The notes below the pieces were generated by a model, which saw only the letters and a list, made by a program, of their open reading frames with translations, made no database searches and was not told the DNA's origin. From a virus, in IMG/VR virus record IMGVR_UViG_3300047321_000120, positions 1 to 24,861 of that record: a DNA stretch of 24,861 nucleotides; one strand, written 5' to 3'. Of the stretch, positions 13,405-18,760 are shown piece after piece (position 1 is the stretch's first letter; the number at the start of each line of letters is the position of its first letter). Position numbers and translations under genes: made by a program.

Positions 13405-13635
13405 CTAGTGGTGACGCTTCAGGGACGCAAAGAACGAACGCTTCCGGCGCTCAGCGGGCATGGCCGCAATTTCATCTTCCAGGGCAGCGCGCAGACTCTC
13501 GCCGACCGAGTGAGGCAGTACAAGAGTCTTGCGGATACCGCTGGCCGTCACGTAATCGACTTCCAGCGTGAAATAGCTCCCTGACTCCACAGTGCGCGCC
13601 ACAGTGCAGCGAGCGACCTTTTCAGCGTGCCTCAT
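13405..13635 (-). CDS. Small unknown protein
   Basis: A 76-aa protein, start MRHAEKVARCTVARTVESGS, with an N-terminal beta-like segment (YFTLEVDYVTASGIRKTLVL), a helix (GESLRAALEDEIAAM) and a basic tail (ERRKRSFFASLKRHH). GGAGG precedes the ATG. It overlaps the 50-aa gene upstream by 14 nt, so translation is probably coupled. Family unknown. Confidence 0.7.
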   Translation of the reverse strand: MRHAEKVARCTVARTVESGSYFTLEVDYVTASGIRKTLVLPHSVGESLRAALEDEIAAMPAERRKRSFFASLKRHH

Positions 13636-13774
13636 GGTTCCTCCACATCAAGCTGAATACCGCTTCCAGCAACGGGGCGTTACCGCCATCCGCTGATACC
13701 GCCCACTCGACCAGCCTGCGCCCGTCCTCAGTGCTCTCAGCCAGGACTATGGCGCAGAACTCGACCTCTTCCAT
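13622..13774 (-). CDS. Very small unknown protein (50 aa)
   Basis: ATG at 13774 with a run of seven G then A just upstream. The product begins MEEVEFCAIVLAESTEDGRR, continues LVEWAVSADGGNAPLLEAVF and ends MWRNHEAR. It fills the space between the hairpin at 13791 and the 76-aa gene and overlaps that gene by 14 nt. The good ribosome-binding site and tight packing support it; the family is unknown. Confidence 0.6.
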   Translation of the reverse strand: MEEVEFCAIVLAESTEDGRRLVEWAVSADGGNAPLLEAVFSLMWRNHEAR

Positions 13775-13790
13775 GATCCCCCCCACCAAG

Positions 13791-13816
13791 GGCCCCGCCC
13801 GGTTAAGGACGGGGCC
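13791..13816 (-). terminator. GC-rich hairpin, terminator-like
   Basis: GGCCCCG/CGGGGCC, 7 bp with a 12-nt loop, 9 nt after the stop of the 145-aa gene on the minus strand. CTTGGTGG follows, with no T-tract, so it may attenuate or process rather than terminate. Confidence 0.45.
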
Positions 13817-13825
13817 AACCTGGCA

Positions 13826-14263
13826 CTACCAGCGGTTGTCAGCCAGCATGCGCGGCAGCCGCTGGGCCTCAGCCACCGGGATTCCCAGCAGCGCAGCCAC
13901 GTCCTTGAACATCTTCTGCCGTGCCAGCTTCCGCGCCCCCATCGTGCCCGGCATGGTGTGGCGCGGGTGGGGCTGGCCGTCCCTCAGCTTGTCCGCAAGG
14001 TCCCAGGGCAGCACGTGGGTTCCGCTGGATACCGTCACAGTGTTCTCAGCGTCCATCCGCAGACGAGCGGCCAGACCATCCTTGTAGGCCCGCATCTGGC
14101 CGAACGTCATGGTTCCCGCCGGACCGTGGAAGGCCACCCAGGTCAACGCGTCCGCAATGGCCATGCGCTCGGTGTAGTAGCTGGCCGTCCGGAAGACTTC
14201 CTGACCGTTCTCGGTGACCGTCGCGTAGGTCTTGCCGTTCTCGGTGTAGTCCGTGATCTCCAT
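13826..14263 (-). CDS. Unknown protein, 145 aa
   Basis: Starts MEITDYTENGKTYATVTENG followed by QEVFRTASYYTERMAIADAL, a strand-strand-helix arrangement that recalls small DUF1508-type domains, though I would not assign it. The rest is helical and basic (GARKLARQKMFKDVAALLG). GAGGGAGCAGGGACC precedes the ATG. It is the first gene after operator site 6 and its linked promoter, and a hairpin follows it. Confidence 0.7.
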   Translation of the reverse strand: MEITDYTENGKTYATVTENGQEVFRTASYYTERMAIADALTWVAFHGPAGTMTFGQMRAYKDGLAARLRMDAENTVTVSSGTHVLPWDLADKLRDGQPHPRHTMPGTMGARKLARQKMFKDVAALLGIPVAEAQRLPRMLADNRW

Positions 14264-14298
14264 GGTCCCTGCTCCCTCTGTCGTGTGCTGTTGGGATG

Positions 14299-14347
14299 AC
14301 TATGGCAGTTCGCGCGGGCGCGCGCAAGGCACCTACCAAAATTGGTA
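14299..14347 (-). promoter_or_regulatory. Palindromic operator-like site 6 (14334-14347) plus promoter
   Basis: Perfect TACCAAAATTGGTA core at 14334-14347. On the minus strand it is followed by GGTGCC and then TTGCGC (14327-14322), a 17-bp spacer and CATAGT (14304-14299). This operator-then-promoter order recurs at 14687. It lies just after a strong terminator and drives the 145-aa gene. Confidence 0.65.
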
Positions 14348-14362
14348 TGCGGTGAGTGCCAC

Positions 14363-14392
14363 AAAAGGGGGCCCAGGTTTCCCCGGACCCCC
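14363..14392 (-). terminator. Strong intrinsic terminator with GAAA loop
   Basis: Minus strand: GGGGGTCCGGG, GAAA loop, CCTGGGCCCCC, an 11-bp stem with two wobbles, then TTTTG. It is 9 nt after the stop of the 69-aa gene and directly precedes operator site 6. Confidence 0.9.
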
Positions 14393-14401
14393 TCTGACCT
14401 G

Positions 14402-14611
14402 CTAGTTCATAAATCCAACCAGCTTGACCTTGTTCGCAGCGATACCCGCGTCAGTCGGGCGAACCTTCTCAGCCCAGTGGTGCCAAGTGCGCTCAAACCC
14501 CTCGGCAGCGTCGCAGGCAGCATCCGCCGTGCCGTAGGCAGTGCCGGTGTAGACCTTGTAGTAAGGACTGACCACGTACCAGTTGCCGTTACGGTGAACG
14601 ATGCCGAACAT
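14402..14611 (-). CDS. Small aromatic protein of unknown function
   Basis: A 69-aa protein, MFGIVHRNGNWYVVSPYYKV at the N-terminus, then YTGTAYGTADAACDAAEGFE and HHWAEKVRPTDAG. AGGAGG precedes the ATG. It is a single-gene transcription unit: operator site 5 and a promoter upstream, a strong terminator downstream. Such isolation suggests individually timed expression. Family unknown. Confidence 0.72.
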   Translation of the reverse strand: MFGIVHRNGNWYVVSPYYKVYTGTAYGTADAACDAAEGFERTWHHWAEKVRPTDAGIAANKVKLVGFMN

Positions 14612-14650
14612 CTTGGTTCCTCCTGCTTCGCTGTGCTGCTGACAAGAGAG

Positions 14651-14700
14651 ACGTTACGGTCCGGCAGCGCACCCGTGCAAGTCACCTACCAAAATTGGTA
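14651..14700 (-). promoter_or_regulatory. Palindromic operator-like site 5 (14687-14700) plus promoter
   Basis: Perfect TACCAAAATTGGTA core at 14687-14700, then on the minus strand GGTGAC, TTGCAC (14680-14675), 18 bp, TAACGT (14656-14651). Operator, 6-nt gap and TTGCRC are aligned exactly as at site 6. It drives the 69-aa gene. Confidence 0.65.
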
Positions 14701-14719
14701 GCTGGTCCTAGGTCACAGG

Positions 14720-15148
14720 TTAGTAACGCAGGGTCCAGCGCGCGGACGGGCAGACCACCCGCCGGATGCCACTGGCCCGGATCAGAGTCCAGCAGGACGG
14801 GCACGGGGCCCGTGTGGTGTACAGGGTCGATCCGGGCAGCTCAGATGCGGAAGCGTGCCGGATGGCGTTGCGCTCAGCGTGGTCCGCCGTGCAGTTGGCG
14901 TAGTCGGTGCCTGCGGGGACCTCGCTGTAGCTGAGCTGGCCACGTGGACAGGCCCCAGCACTGAGGCAGCCAGGTACGCCGCTAGGTGCGCCGTTGTACC
15001 CCGTGCCCCGCACTTCCTGTTGCGCGTTGACCAGGATTGCTCCCACCTGAGAACGCGTGCAGTCCGCGCGGGTGGCCACCCAGGCAGCGCCAGCGAGAAA
15101 GTAGCTGTCCCAATCCGGGCGCTCATTCCGAGTAGTCGAATGTGTCAG
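14720..15148 (-). CDS. dCMP deaminase-like zinc enzyme (start uncertain)
   Basis: Probable deoxycytidylate deaminase, making dUMP for the ThyX reaction encoded nearby. Visible motifs: ADCTRSQVGAILV, GTGYNGAPSG, CPRG, then the zinc site HAERNAI (His-Ala-Glu) and APCPSCWTLI (Pro-Cys-x-x-Cys). The nearest ordinary in-frame start is GTG 15079, but family-like coding (RPDWDSYFLAGAAWVA) continues upstream in the same frame. I place the start at CTG 15148, 9 nt after GGGGAGG; a lost base near 15115 that would join ATG 15126 to this frame is the alternative. The frame is closed by TGA upstream. Confidence 0.8.
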   Translation of the reverse strand: MTHSTTRNERPDWDSYFLAGAAWVATRADCTRSQVGAILVNAQQEVRGTGYNGAPSGVPGCLSAGACPRGQLSYSEVPAGTDYANCTADHAERNAIRHASASELPGSTLYTTRAPCPSCWTLIRASGIRRVVCPSARWTLRY

Positions 15149-15299
15149 CGCTCTTCACCTCCCCCAGCAAGAATCGCGCGAAGCGCTCTACGGCCGCCAC
15201 ACGCGCGCTGAAGGGGGCACCGTCGGTGTAGCCACGGGTATTGGTCGCCATCTTATCGACGTGCTCCCGTGCAGCCGTCAGGGCCTCTTCAGGGGTCAT
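15123..15299 (-). CDS. Small unknown protein (58 aa)
   Basis: Begins MTPEEALTAAREHVDKMATN, continues TRGYTDGAPFSARVAAVERF and ends in an acidic tail (SADTFDYSE). Mostly helical by composition. Its start overlaps the upstream stop by ATGA and its stop overlaps the ATG at 15126, so it is embedded in a tightly coupled operon. The deaminase coding frame overlaps its last 26 nt if the CTG start is real. Family unknown. Confidence 0.65.
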   Translation of the reverse strand: MTPEEALTAAREHVDKMATNTRGYTDGAPFSARVAAVERFARFLLGEVKSADTFDYSE

Positions 15300-15634
15300 C
15301 TGGTCACCTTGATTCCGATATCGAAAGCGTTGGATGCGCGCGGGTCAATGCTCAGGCTGTAATCCCCCTGTACGTGCAGCGTTCCACGGTCGCTGACATA
15401 GACCTGAACCAGTTGCTTGGCCCGCCAATCGGGTGGGGTCATGTCGAATGCGATTACCGACCCCTGCGGGAGAGGCAAGTCCTTACCCAGGTAGTCCCGG
15501 ATGAAGACGTCAGTCTCGCCTACGTCCCGCTTCAGCGTCGCTACGCGCGCCTGCTCTCTCACCAGATCCCGGCGCAGCCCAGCCAGGGACTCTTGGGCCC
15601 ATTTGGGCAGCTTTGCTTCGCGTGGATCGCTCAT
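15296..15634 (-). CDS. Unknown protein downstream of ThyX gene
   Basis: A 112-aa protein from the second of two adjacent ATGs ([20 protein letters not shown]); GGAG lies 5 nt before it, too close to the first ATG at 15637. The N-terminal part is a charged helix likely to form a coiled coil ([20 protein letters not shown]). The C-terminus is beta-rich (VYVSDRGTLHVQGDYSLSID). I do not recognise a function. The upstream membrane-protein frame overlaps its first 125 nt. Confidence 0.7.
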   Translation of the reverse strand: MSDPREAKLPKWAQESLAGLRRDLVREQARVATLKRDVGETDVFIRDYLGKDLPLPQGSVIAFDMTPPDWRAKQLVQVYVSDRGTLHVQGDYSLSIDPRASNAFDIGIKVTR

Positions 15635-15719
15635 CATCTCTCCTCAGTGCGTAGCAAACGGCCAGGGCCCCGATGCCGTAGAGCACCAGGACCCCAACCG
15701 TGATCAGGAATGCAGTCAC
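15510..15719 (-). CDS. Small single-pass membrane protein
   Basis: A 69-aa protein from GTG 15719, whose start overlaps the ThyX stop (GTGA). Residues 3-25 are hydrophobic ([20 protein letters not shown]), followed by a basic, polar tail ([16 protein letters not shown]). The first 28 codons are unique; the remaining 125 nt overlap the next gene in another frame, which is unusually long for this genome. The membrane part looks real; the tail may be only an extension that happens to lack a stop. Confidence 0.5.
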   Translation of the reverse strand: MTAFLITVGVLVLYGIGALAVCYALRRDDERSTRSKAAQMGPRVPGWAAPGSGERAGARSDAEAGRRRD

Positions 15720-16399
15720 TCGCTGGCGTCCGCCGGAATGTCCTGCACGCTGTTCGGTGCGATGAACTGGAGTTTCAGCAGAACCAGCCGCGCAAACTCC
15801 TGAATCTCGGCGTCAGCGTGCTTGCTGTGTCGCTTGCCCAGCACGTCACGCCAGGCCCGCAGGTTGCCGGTTACCACCATGTCGACGGGGGCAGCGTTGG
15901 GCAGTACCGCGCGGGCGGCTTCCCGGGCTTGCTTGCGAGTCTTACCACGGGCCACCAGACGCGCGGTCAGTTCCTCGTAAGCCTCTAGTGCCTCGTCGTA
16001 GTAGCAGGCGACTAGGTGGGCCTCATCAGCGTTCATCGCGGGCGGAACCACGGGGTCAGTCTCGGCGTAGTTCACGTAGCGCTGAGACACCACGCTGAAG
16101 GACAGGTGGCGATGGCGGCTCAGTTCGGCCAGCAGCGCGCGGGAAACGTCCTGCACCAGGAACGTCACTGACGCATGCTCCAGCACGCTGAAGTGGCCCT
16201 GGGACAGGATGTTGGCCAGGTACCCAGAGTTACTGGCCGTTGCAGGGTTCTTGCGGCCCCATGACTGGTAGCAGATGCGCCCCGCAGCCTCAGCCAGGTG
16301 GTCAGCATCCGTCGACCCGTTCTCAGTGTCGTACTGGTACGCGTCCTCTAGTGCGCCCTGGTAGTGCAGCTCAGTCGATGCGATGACGCTTACGCGCAA
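15716..16399 (-). CDS. thyX: FAD-dependent thymidylate synthase ThyX
   Basis: A 227-aa flavoenzyme that methylates dUMP to dTMP. The signature RHRxxSxxxxSxR is present as [15 protein letters not shown], preceded by [20 protein letters not shown], and followed by the C-terminal [19 protein letters not shown] substrate-binding region. I chose TTG 16399 because GGAGGAGA lies 6 nt upstream and [10 protein letters not shown] is the usual kind of N-terminus; the frame stays open to a GTG at 16429. It supplies thymidylate together with the dCMP-deaminase-like gene in the same operon. Operator-like site 7 lies 31 nt before the start. Confidence 0.95.
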   Translation of the reverse strand: MRVSVIASTELHYQGALEDAYQYDTENGSTDADHLAEAAGRICYQSWGRKNPATASNSGYLANILSQGHFSVLEHASVTFLVQDVSRALLAELSRHRHLSFSVVSQRYVNYAETDPVVPPAMNADEAHLVACYYDEALEAYEELTARLVARGKTRKQAREAARAVLPNAAPVDMVVTGNLRAWRDVLGKRHSKHADAEIQEFARLVLLKLQFIAPNSVQDIPADASE

Positions 16400-16430
16400 G
16401 GTCTCTCCTCCATTGTGCTGAGGGGCCACC

Positions 16431-16444
16431 TACCAAATTTGGTA
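16431..16444. promoter_or_regulatory. Palindromic operator-like site 7 (TACCAAATTTGGTA)
   Basis: Fully palindromic 14-mer, extended by GGGGCCACC and TGTGACCCC arms, 31 nt before the ThyX start. The gap 16445-16487 also holds CTGGC/GCCAG and GGTAAGTTACC repeats, so the RNA here is highly structured. Confidence 0.7.
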
Positions 16445-16487
16445 TGTGACCCCAGGTAACTTACCGCCCTGGCAAATTGCGCCAGTG

Positions 16488-16652
16488 TCACGCGCTTCGC
16501 TTGGCCAGGTCGAGAACCAGTTCACGGGCGGACAGGTAGCCGAGACGCACGGTCGAAATGGTCTCGCCGCGAGTGTTCACGGTCTCGAACTCAGTACCCT
16601 CGTCCACCTTGCGGGTGATGACTCGGTAGCCGTTGCGCATGGTGTACGTCAT
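16488..16652 (-). CDS. Small unknown protein (54 aa)
   Basis: Begins MTYTMRNGYRVITRKVDEGT, then EFETVNTRGETISTVRLGYL, ending LVLDLAKRSA. GAGGAGA lies 7 nt before ATG 16652, better than the open extension to 16715, which would read through the 18-bp repeat. It overlaps the HNH-fragment stop by 4 nt. Beta-rich with a C-terminal helix; family unknown. Confidence 0.65.
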   Translation of the reverse strand: MTYTMRNGYRVITRKVDEGTEFETVNTRGETISTVRLGYLSARELVLDLAKRSA

Positions 16653-16930
16653 CGCGGTTTCTCCTCGGTTTGCTCGGTGTGTTGGGTGGCTAGCGAGTCG
16701 GTTACCTGGGACCACTCAGCGAGGGTCAGGGCAGCTTTGGACAGGTTGCATGCGGCGCAGGCAGGCACCACGTTGGACAGCACGTCACGTCCTCCCCGCG
16801 ATAGCGGCTGCACGTGGTCCAGATGCTCCGCTGGGGCCATGCAGTAGCAGCACAGGCCATCCCAGCGGGCGAACACGTCAGCGCGCTTGTAGGGTGCTTT
16901 CCTCTGCCGCCTGGCCCTGTCGTACGCCAT
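16649..16930 (-). CDS. HNH endonuclease, C-terminal half (split gene)
   Basis: A 93-aa frame from ATG 16930 carrying the HNH core: CCYCMAPAEHLDHVQPLSRG (C-x-x-C and D-H), then NVVPACAACNLSKAALTLAE. This matches the intact HNH protein at 23434-23856, where the same parts (CAYCGAYATHLDHVEPLSKG and NIVPACQRCNLSKGAKTLAE) follow an N-terminal zinc domain in one frame. Here that N-terminal domain is in another frame (16878-17234), so the gene appears broken by a frameshift or works as two chains. The 18-bp repeat lies inside its 3' end. Confidence 0.8.
   Translation of the reverse strand: MAYDRARRQRKAPYKRADVFARWDGLCCYCMAPAEHLDHVQPLSRGGRDVLSNVVPACAACNLSKAALTLAEWSQVTDSLATQHTEQTEEKPR
16690..16707 (-). 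promoter_or_regulatory. 18-bp directional repeat, copy 2
   Basis: Exact AGGTAACCGACTCGCTAG on the minus strand, coding VTDSLA near the end of the HNH fragment and lying 37 nt before the start of the 54-aa gene. Conservation at DNA level inside a coding region points to a site rather than a shared peptide. Confidence 0.6.
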
Positions 16931-17234
16931 TCGCACGACGCCACTGGGTGAGGAAATCACGGGGGTCCGCCTTTGCCTTGTAAGTCTCGCGGTACGCCCG
17001 GATACGGTCTGGATTGGCGGCGCGCCATTCCCGCTGATACGTCTTGCGCCGTTGCGCGTCTGCCTTGCTGTACTCCGCGAGATGCGCGGTATTGGAGTCT
17101 CGCCACTGGGCAGAGGACTTCCGCCCGCACTCGGCGCATTGGGCTTTGCGTCCGTCCTTGACGGCTGCACAGCGATGGAATGCGGAGAGGGGTTTAGTCT
17201 CCCCGCACTTCCGACACGTCTTGCTGTCACTCAC
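16878..17234 (-). CDS. HNH-associated zinc-finger protein, N-terminal half (split gene)
   Basis: A 118-aa frame from GTG 17234, overlapping the sigma-like stop (GTGA). It starts SDSKTCRKCGETKPLSAFHR with a second pair CAECGRKSSAQW: two Cys-x-x-Cys pairs forming the zinc domain common at the front of phage homing HNH proteins. A basic helical linker (YQREWRAANPDRIRAYRETY) follows. After ANGVRQ the frame continues into unrelated sequence, while the HNH core resumes in the next frame with MAYDRARRQR. This half alone would lack the nuclease site. Confidence 0.75.
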   Translation of the reverse strand: MSDSKTCRKCGETKPLSAFHRCAAVKDGRKAQCAECGRKSSAQWRDSNTAHLAEYSKADAQRRKTYQREWRAANPDRIRAYRETYKAKADPRDFLTQWRRANGVRQGQAAEESTLQAR

Positions 17235-18331
17235 TTCCGGCCCGCCGACTTGCGCGCCTCAGCGGCAGCAGCAGCCCAGGCGAGAGCGTCAGCCTCAGTG
17301 GTGGCCACCAGGGCAATGAAGTACTTGGCGAACGCCATACGGCCCTTGGATCGCTGGACCTTGGCGTTATCCGGGGTGCATGCCAGCTTGGTTGCCAGGC
17401 CGTCAAGGTCGCACCCGTCACCCCAGCCAAAGTTTTCTACGTTGTCGATGCCGAACGAGTGGATCAGGACGAGACGCTGTCCGGCCCCCATGCGGTCGAG
17501 TGCGGCGTGAACCATGCCAACCTTGGCGGCCCGCTCGTCGCGTCGTTCGTCGGACAGGTCGCGCAGATCGTCGGCCATGTCGCCATCCTGGGCGGTCGAC
17601 ACGTAGCTACGGAGGATGGCGCAAGCGTCCAGTACGTAGCGCCGTTCCGTCGCGTCCTTGGGAAGCCTGACAGCATCCTCGATCGCGTCGACAGCCTCAG
17701 CGTCCGCAGGGAGGGCGTTCAGGACCCCGTACGCGGACGAGTACCGCTGAAGGACTGCCAGGGCTTCCAGGGCGGCGCCATGGCCCACCTTGGGGCGGAT
17801 GACGTCCGGGGTCTCATCCTCGACGGCCAGCGTGTCAGCCAGGCTGGGCGACTCGTCGTCATCCCCGTTCGGGCGGTCGATGCTCACGCTTCCCTGCCAA
17901 GCCACACGGGCAGCCTTGGCGCGCTCAGCGGACAGGCGCAGACCCTTGGGCGGCTCAGTCTGGGCCAGGGCCTCAGCCTTGTGTGCGTCGCTGTCGGCAA
18001 GCTCCATCATCGACATGAAGACCTTTACAGCGTCCTTGTCTGCACCCTGGTAGCGGGCCGCACGGACCTTGTCTTTGAGTGCATTCTGCGCGGACGAGTA
18101 GAGGAACCCCAGGAAGCCGTCAACGCTGGCCCCGATATAGCGCGGGATGGCCGTCAGGACTGCTTCCCGTGCGTCCTGGGCAAAGTCGTCAGCGTGCTCC
18201 CCGTGGCCGTTCATCCGGCGCGCTGCCTGGGAGGCCAGGACCCCTACCCGCTCGTTCATCTCGGTGAGTACGGCGGAGATGGCGTCAGAGTCGTTGGACT
18301 GGGCAGCGTAGATGTGGGCAAGCGTGATCAT
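17231..18331 (-). CDS. Divergent sigma-factor-like protein
   Basis: A 366-aa protein. Residues about 45-100 (HADDFAQDAREAVLTAIPRY, then DGFLGFLYSSAQNALKDKVR) resemble sigma region 2. Residues about 276-340 (GAGQRLVLIHSFGI, a Gly/Asp loop, then DLDGLATKLACTPDNAKVQR) resemble the helix-turn-helix of region 4. The middle is longer than in ECF factors. It could redirect host RNA polymerase to phage promoters. I chose ATG 18331 (GGAG 7 nt upstream) over TTG 18346. The 18-bp repeat copy 3 lies 31 nt before it. The family call is from weak similarity and needs structure-based comparison. Confidence 0.6.
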   Translation of the reverse strand: MITLAHIYAAQSNDSDAISAVLTEMNERVGVLASQAARRMNGHGEHADDFAQDAREAVLTAIPRYIGASVDGFLGFLYSSAQNALKDKVRAARYQGADKDAVKVFMSMMELADSDAHKAEALAQTEPPKGLRLSAERAKAARVAWQGSVSIDRPNGDDDESPSLADTLAVEDETPDVIRPKVGHGAALEALAVLQRYSSAYGVLNALPADAEAVDAIEDAVRLPKDATERRYVLDACAILRSYVSTAQDGDMADDLRDLSDERRDERAAKVGMVHAALDRMGAGQRLVLIHSFGIDNVENFGWGDGCDLDGLATKLACTPDNAKVQRSKGRMAFAKYFIALVATTEADALAWAAAAAEARKSAGRK

Positions 18332-18362
18332 GATTGCTCCGTTCAAGGGGTCTGACTCGGCT

Positions 18363-18380
18363 CTAGCGAGTCGGTTACCT
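18363..18380 (-). promoter_or_regulatory. 18-bp directional repeat, copy 3, before the sigma-like gene
   Basis: Exact AGGTAACCGACTCGCTAG, 31 nt before ATG 18331. The TAA inside it ends a possible 19-aa leader peptide (ATG 18434, GGGGA upstream; MSADQGCPWGTDP...), so it may also serve in leader control. The position before its putative regulator suggests autoregulation. Confidence 0.6.
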
Positions 18381-18507
18381 GCGAACGGAGATGGCCGGAT
18401 CGGTGCCCCAGGGGCAGCCTTGATCAGCGGACATGGTCCCCGTTCTCAGGGACGTGGTCCGCACGTTTCGAGCCTCCGGCCGGATGACTCGTCGTTGCGT
18501 GAGGTGA

Positions 18508-18541
18508 ACTAGACGCTTTTTTTGGTAGGTGGTCAAGCGTC
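18508..18541 (-). promoter_or_regulatory. Promoter with half-operator inside a hairpin
   Basis: Minus strand: TTGACC (18536-18531), 17-bp spacer, TCTAGT (18513-18508). The spacer contains the operator half TACCAA followed by a run of A, and GACGCTT/AAGCGTC (18512-18518 with 18535-18541) form a perfect 7-bp inverted repeat around it. It would drive the sigma-like operon with a leader of about 170 nt. Confidence 0.55.
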
Positions 18542-18716
18542 AGATTCAGGGAAGTTGATAGTGAGACCAGCTACTAGGCCAGGTAGTTGTCTCGGATTCC
18601 AAGGCGTGACCGTGGTTCATCCCTGGGATTGACAGGTCTGGCATATGCCAACGGGGGATGCCATGCGCGTTACCGAAGGTTCGCCGCCCGTACGTGTAGC
18701 GTGCATCACAATGAGG
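18542..18716. other. Gene-free stretch between polymerase terminator and sigma promoter
   Basis: No convincing gene. It holds a perfect 12-bp palindrome TGGCATATGCCA (18639-18650) directly after a plus-strand TTGACA (18629-18634) with no good -10. The longest frames are very short (34 aa on plus from 18663 across the hairpin; 24 aa on minus) and lack good starts. Confidence 0.4.
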
Positions 18717-18751
18717 AAACGGCCACCCTCTGTCACAGAGGCCGGCCGTTT
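18717..18751 (-). terminator. Long hairpin terminator after DNA polymerase
   Basis: AAACGGCC/GGCCGTTT (8 bp), a 2x2 internal loop, then CCTCTG/CAGAGG around TGA. It lies 10 nt after the polymerase stop. The sequence that follows (CCTCATTG) is poor in T, and the A-rich side would give a short T-run in the other direction as well. Confidence 0.7.
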
Positions 18752-18760
18752 CATCACCTG

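Noticed and set aside
17459-18355. Long plus-strand reading frame (298 aa)
   Set aside because: Antisense to the sigma-like gene, with Arg/Gly/Val-rich shadow composition and no ribosome-binding site.
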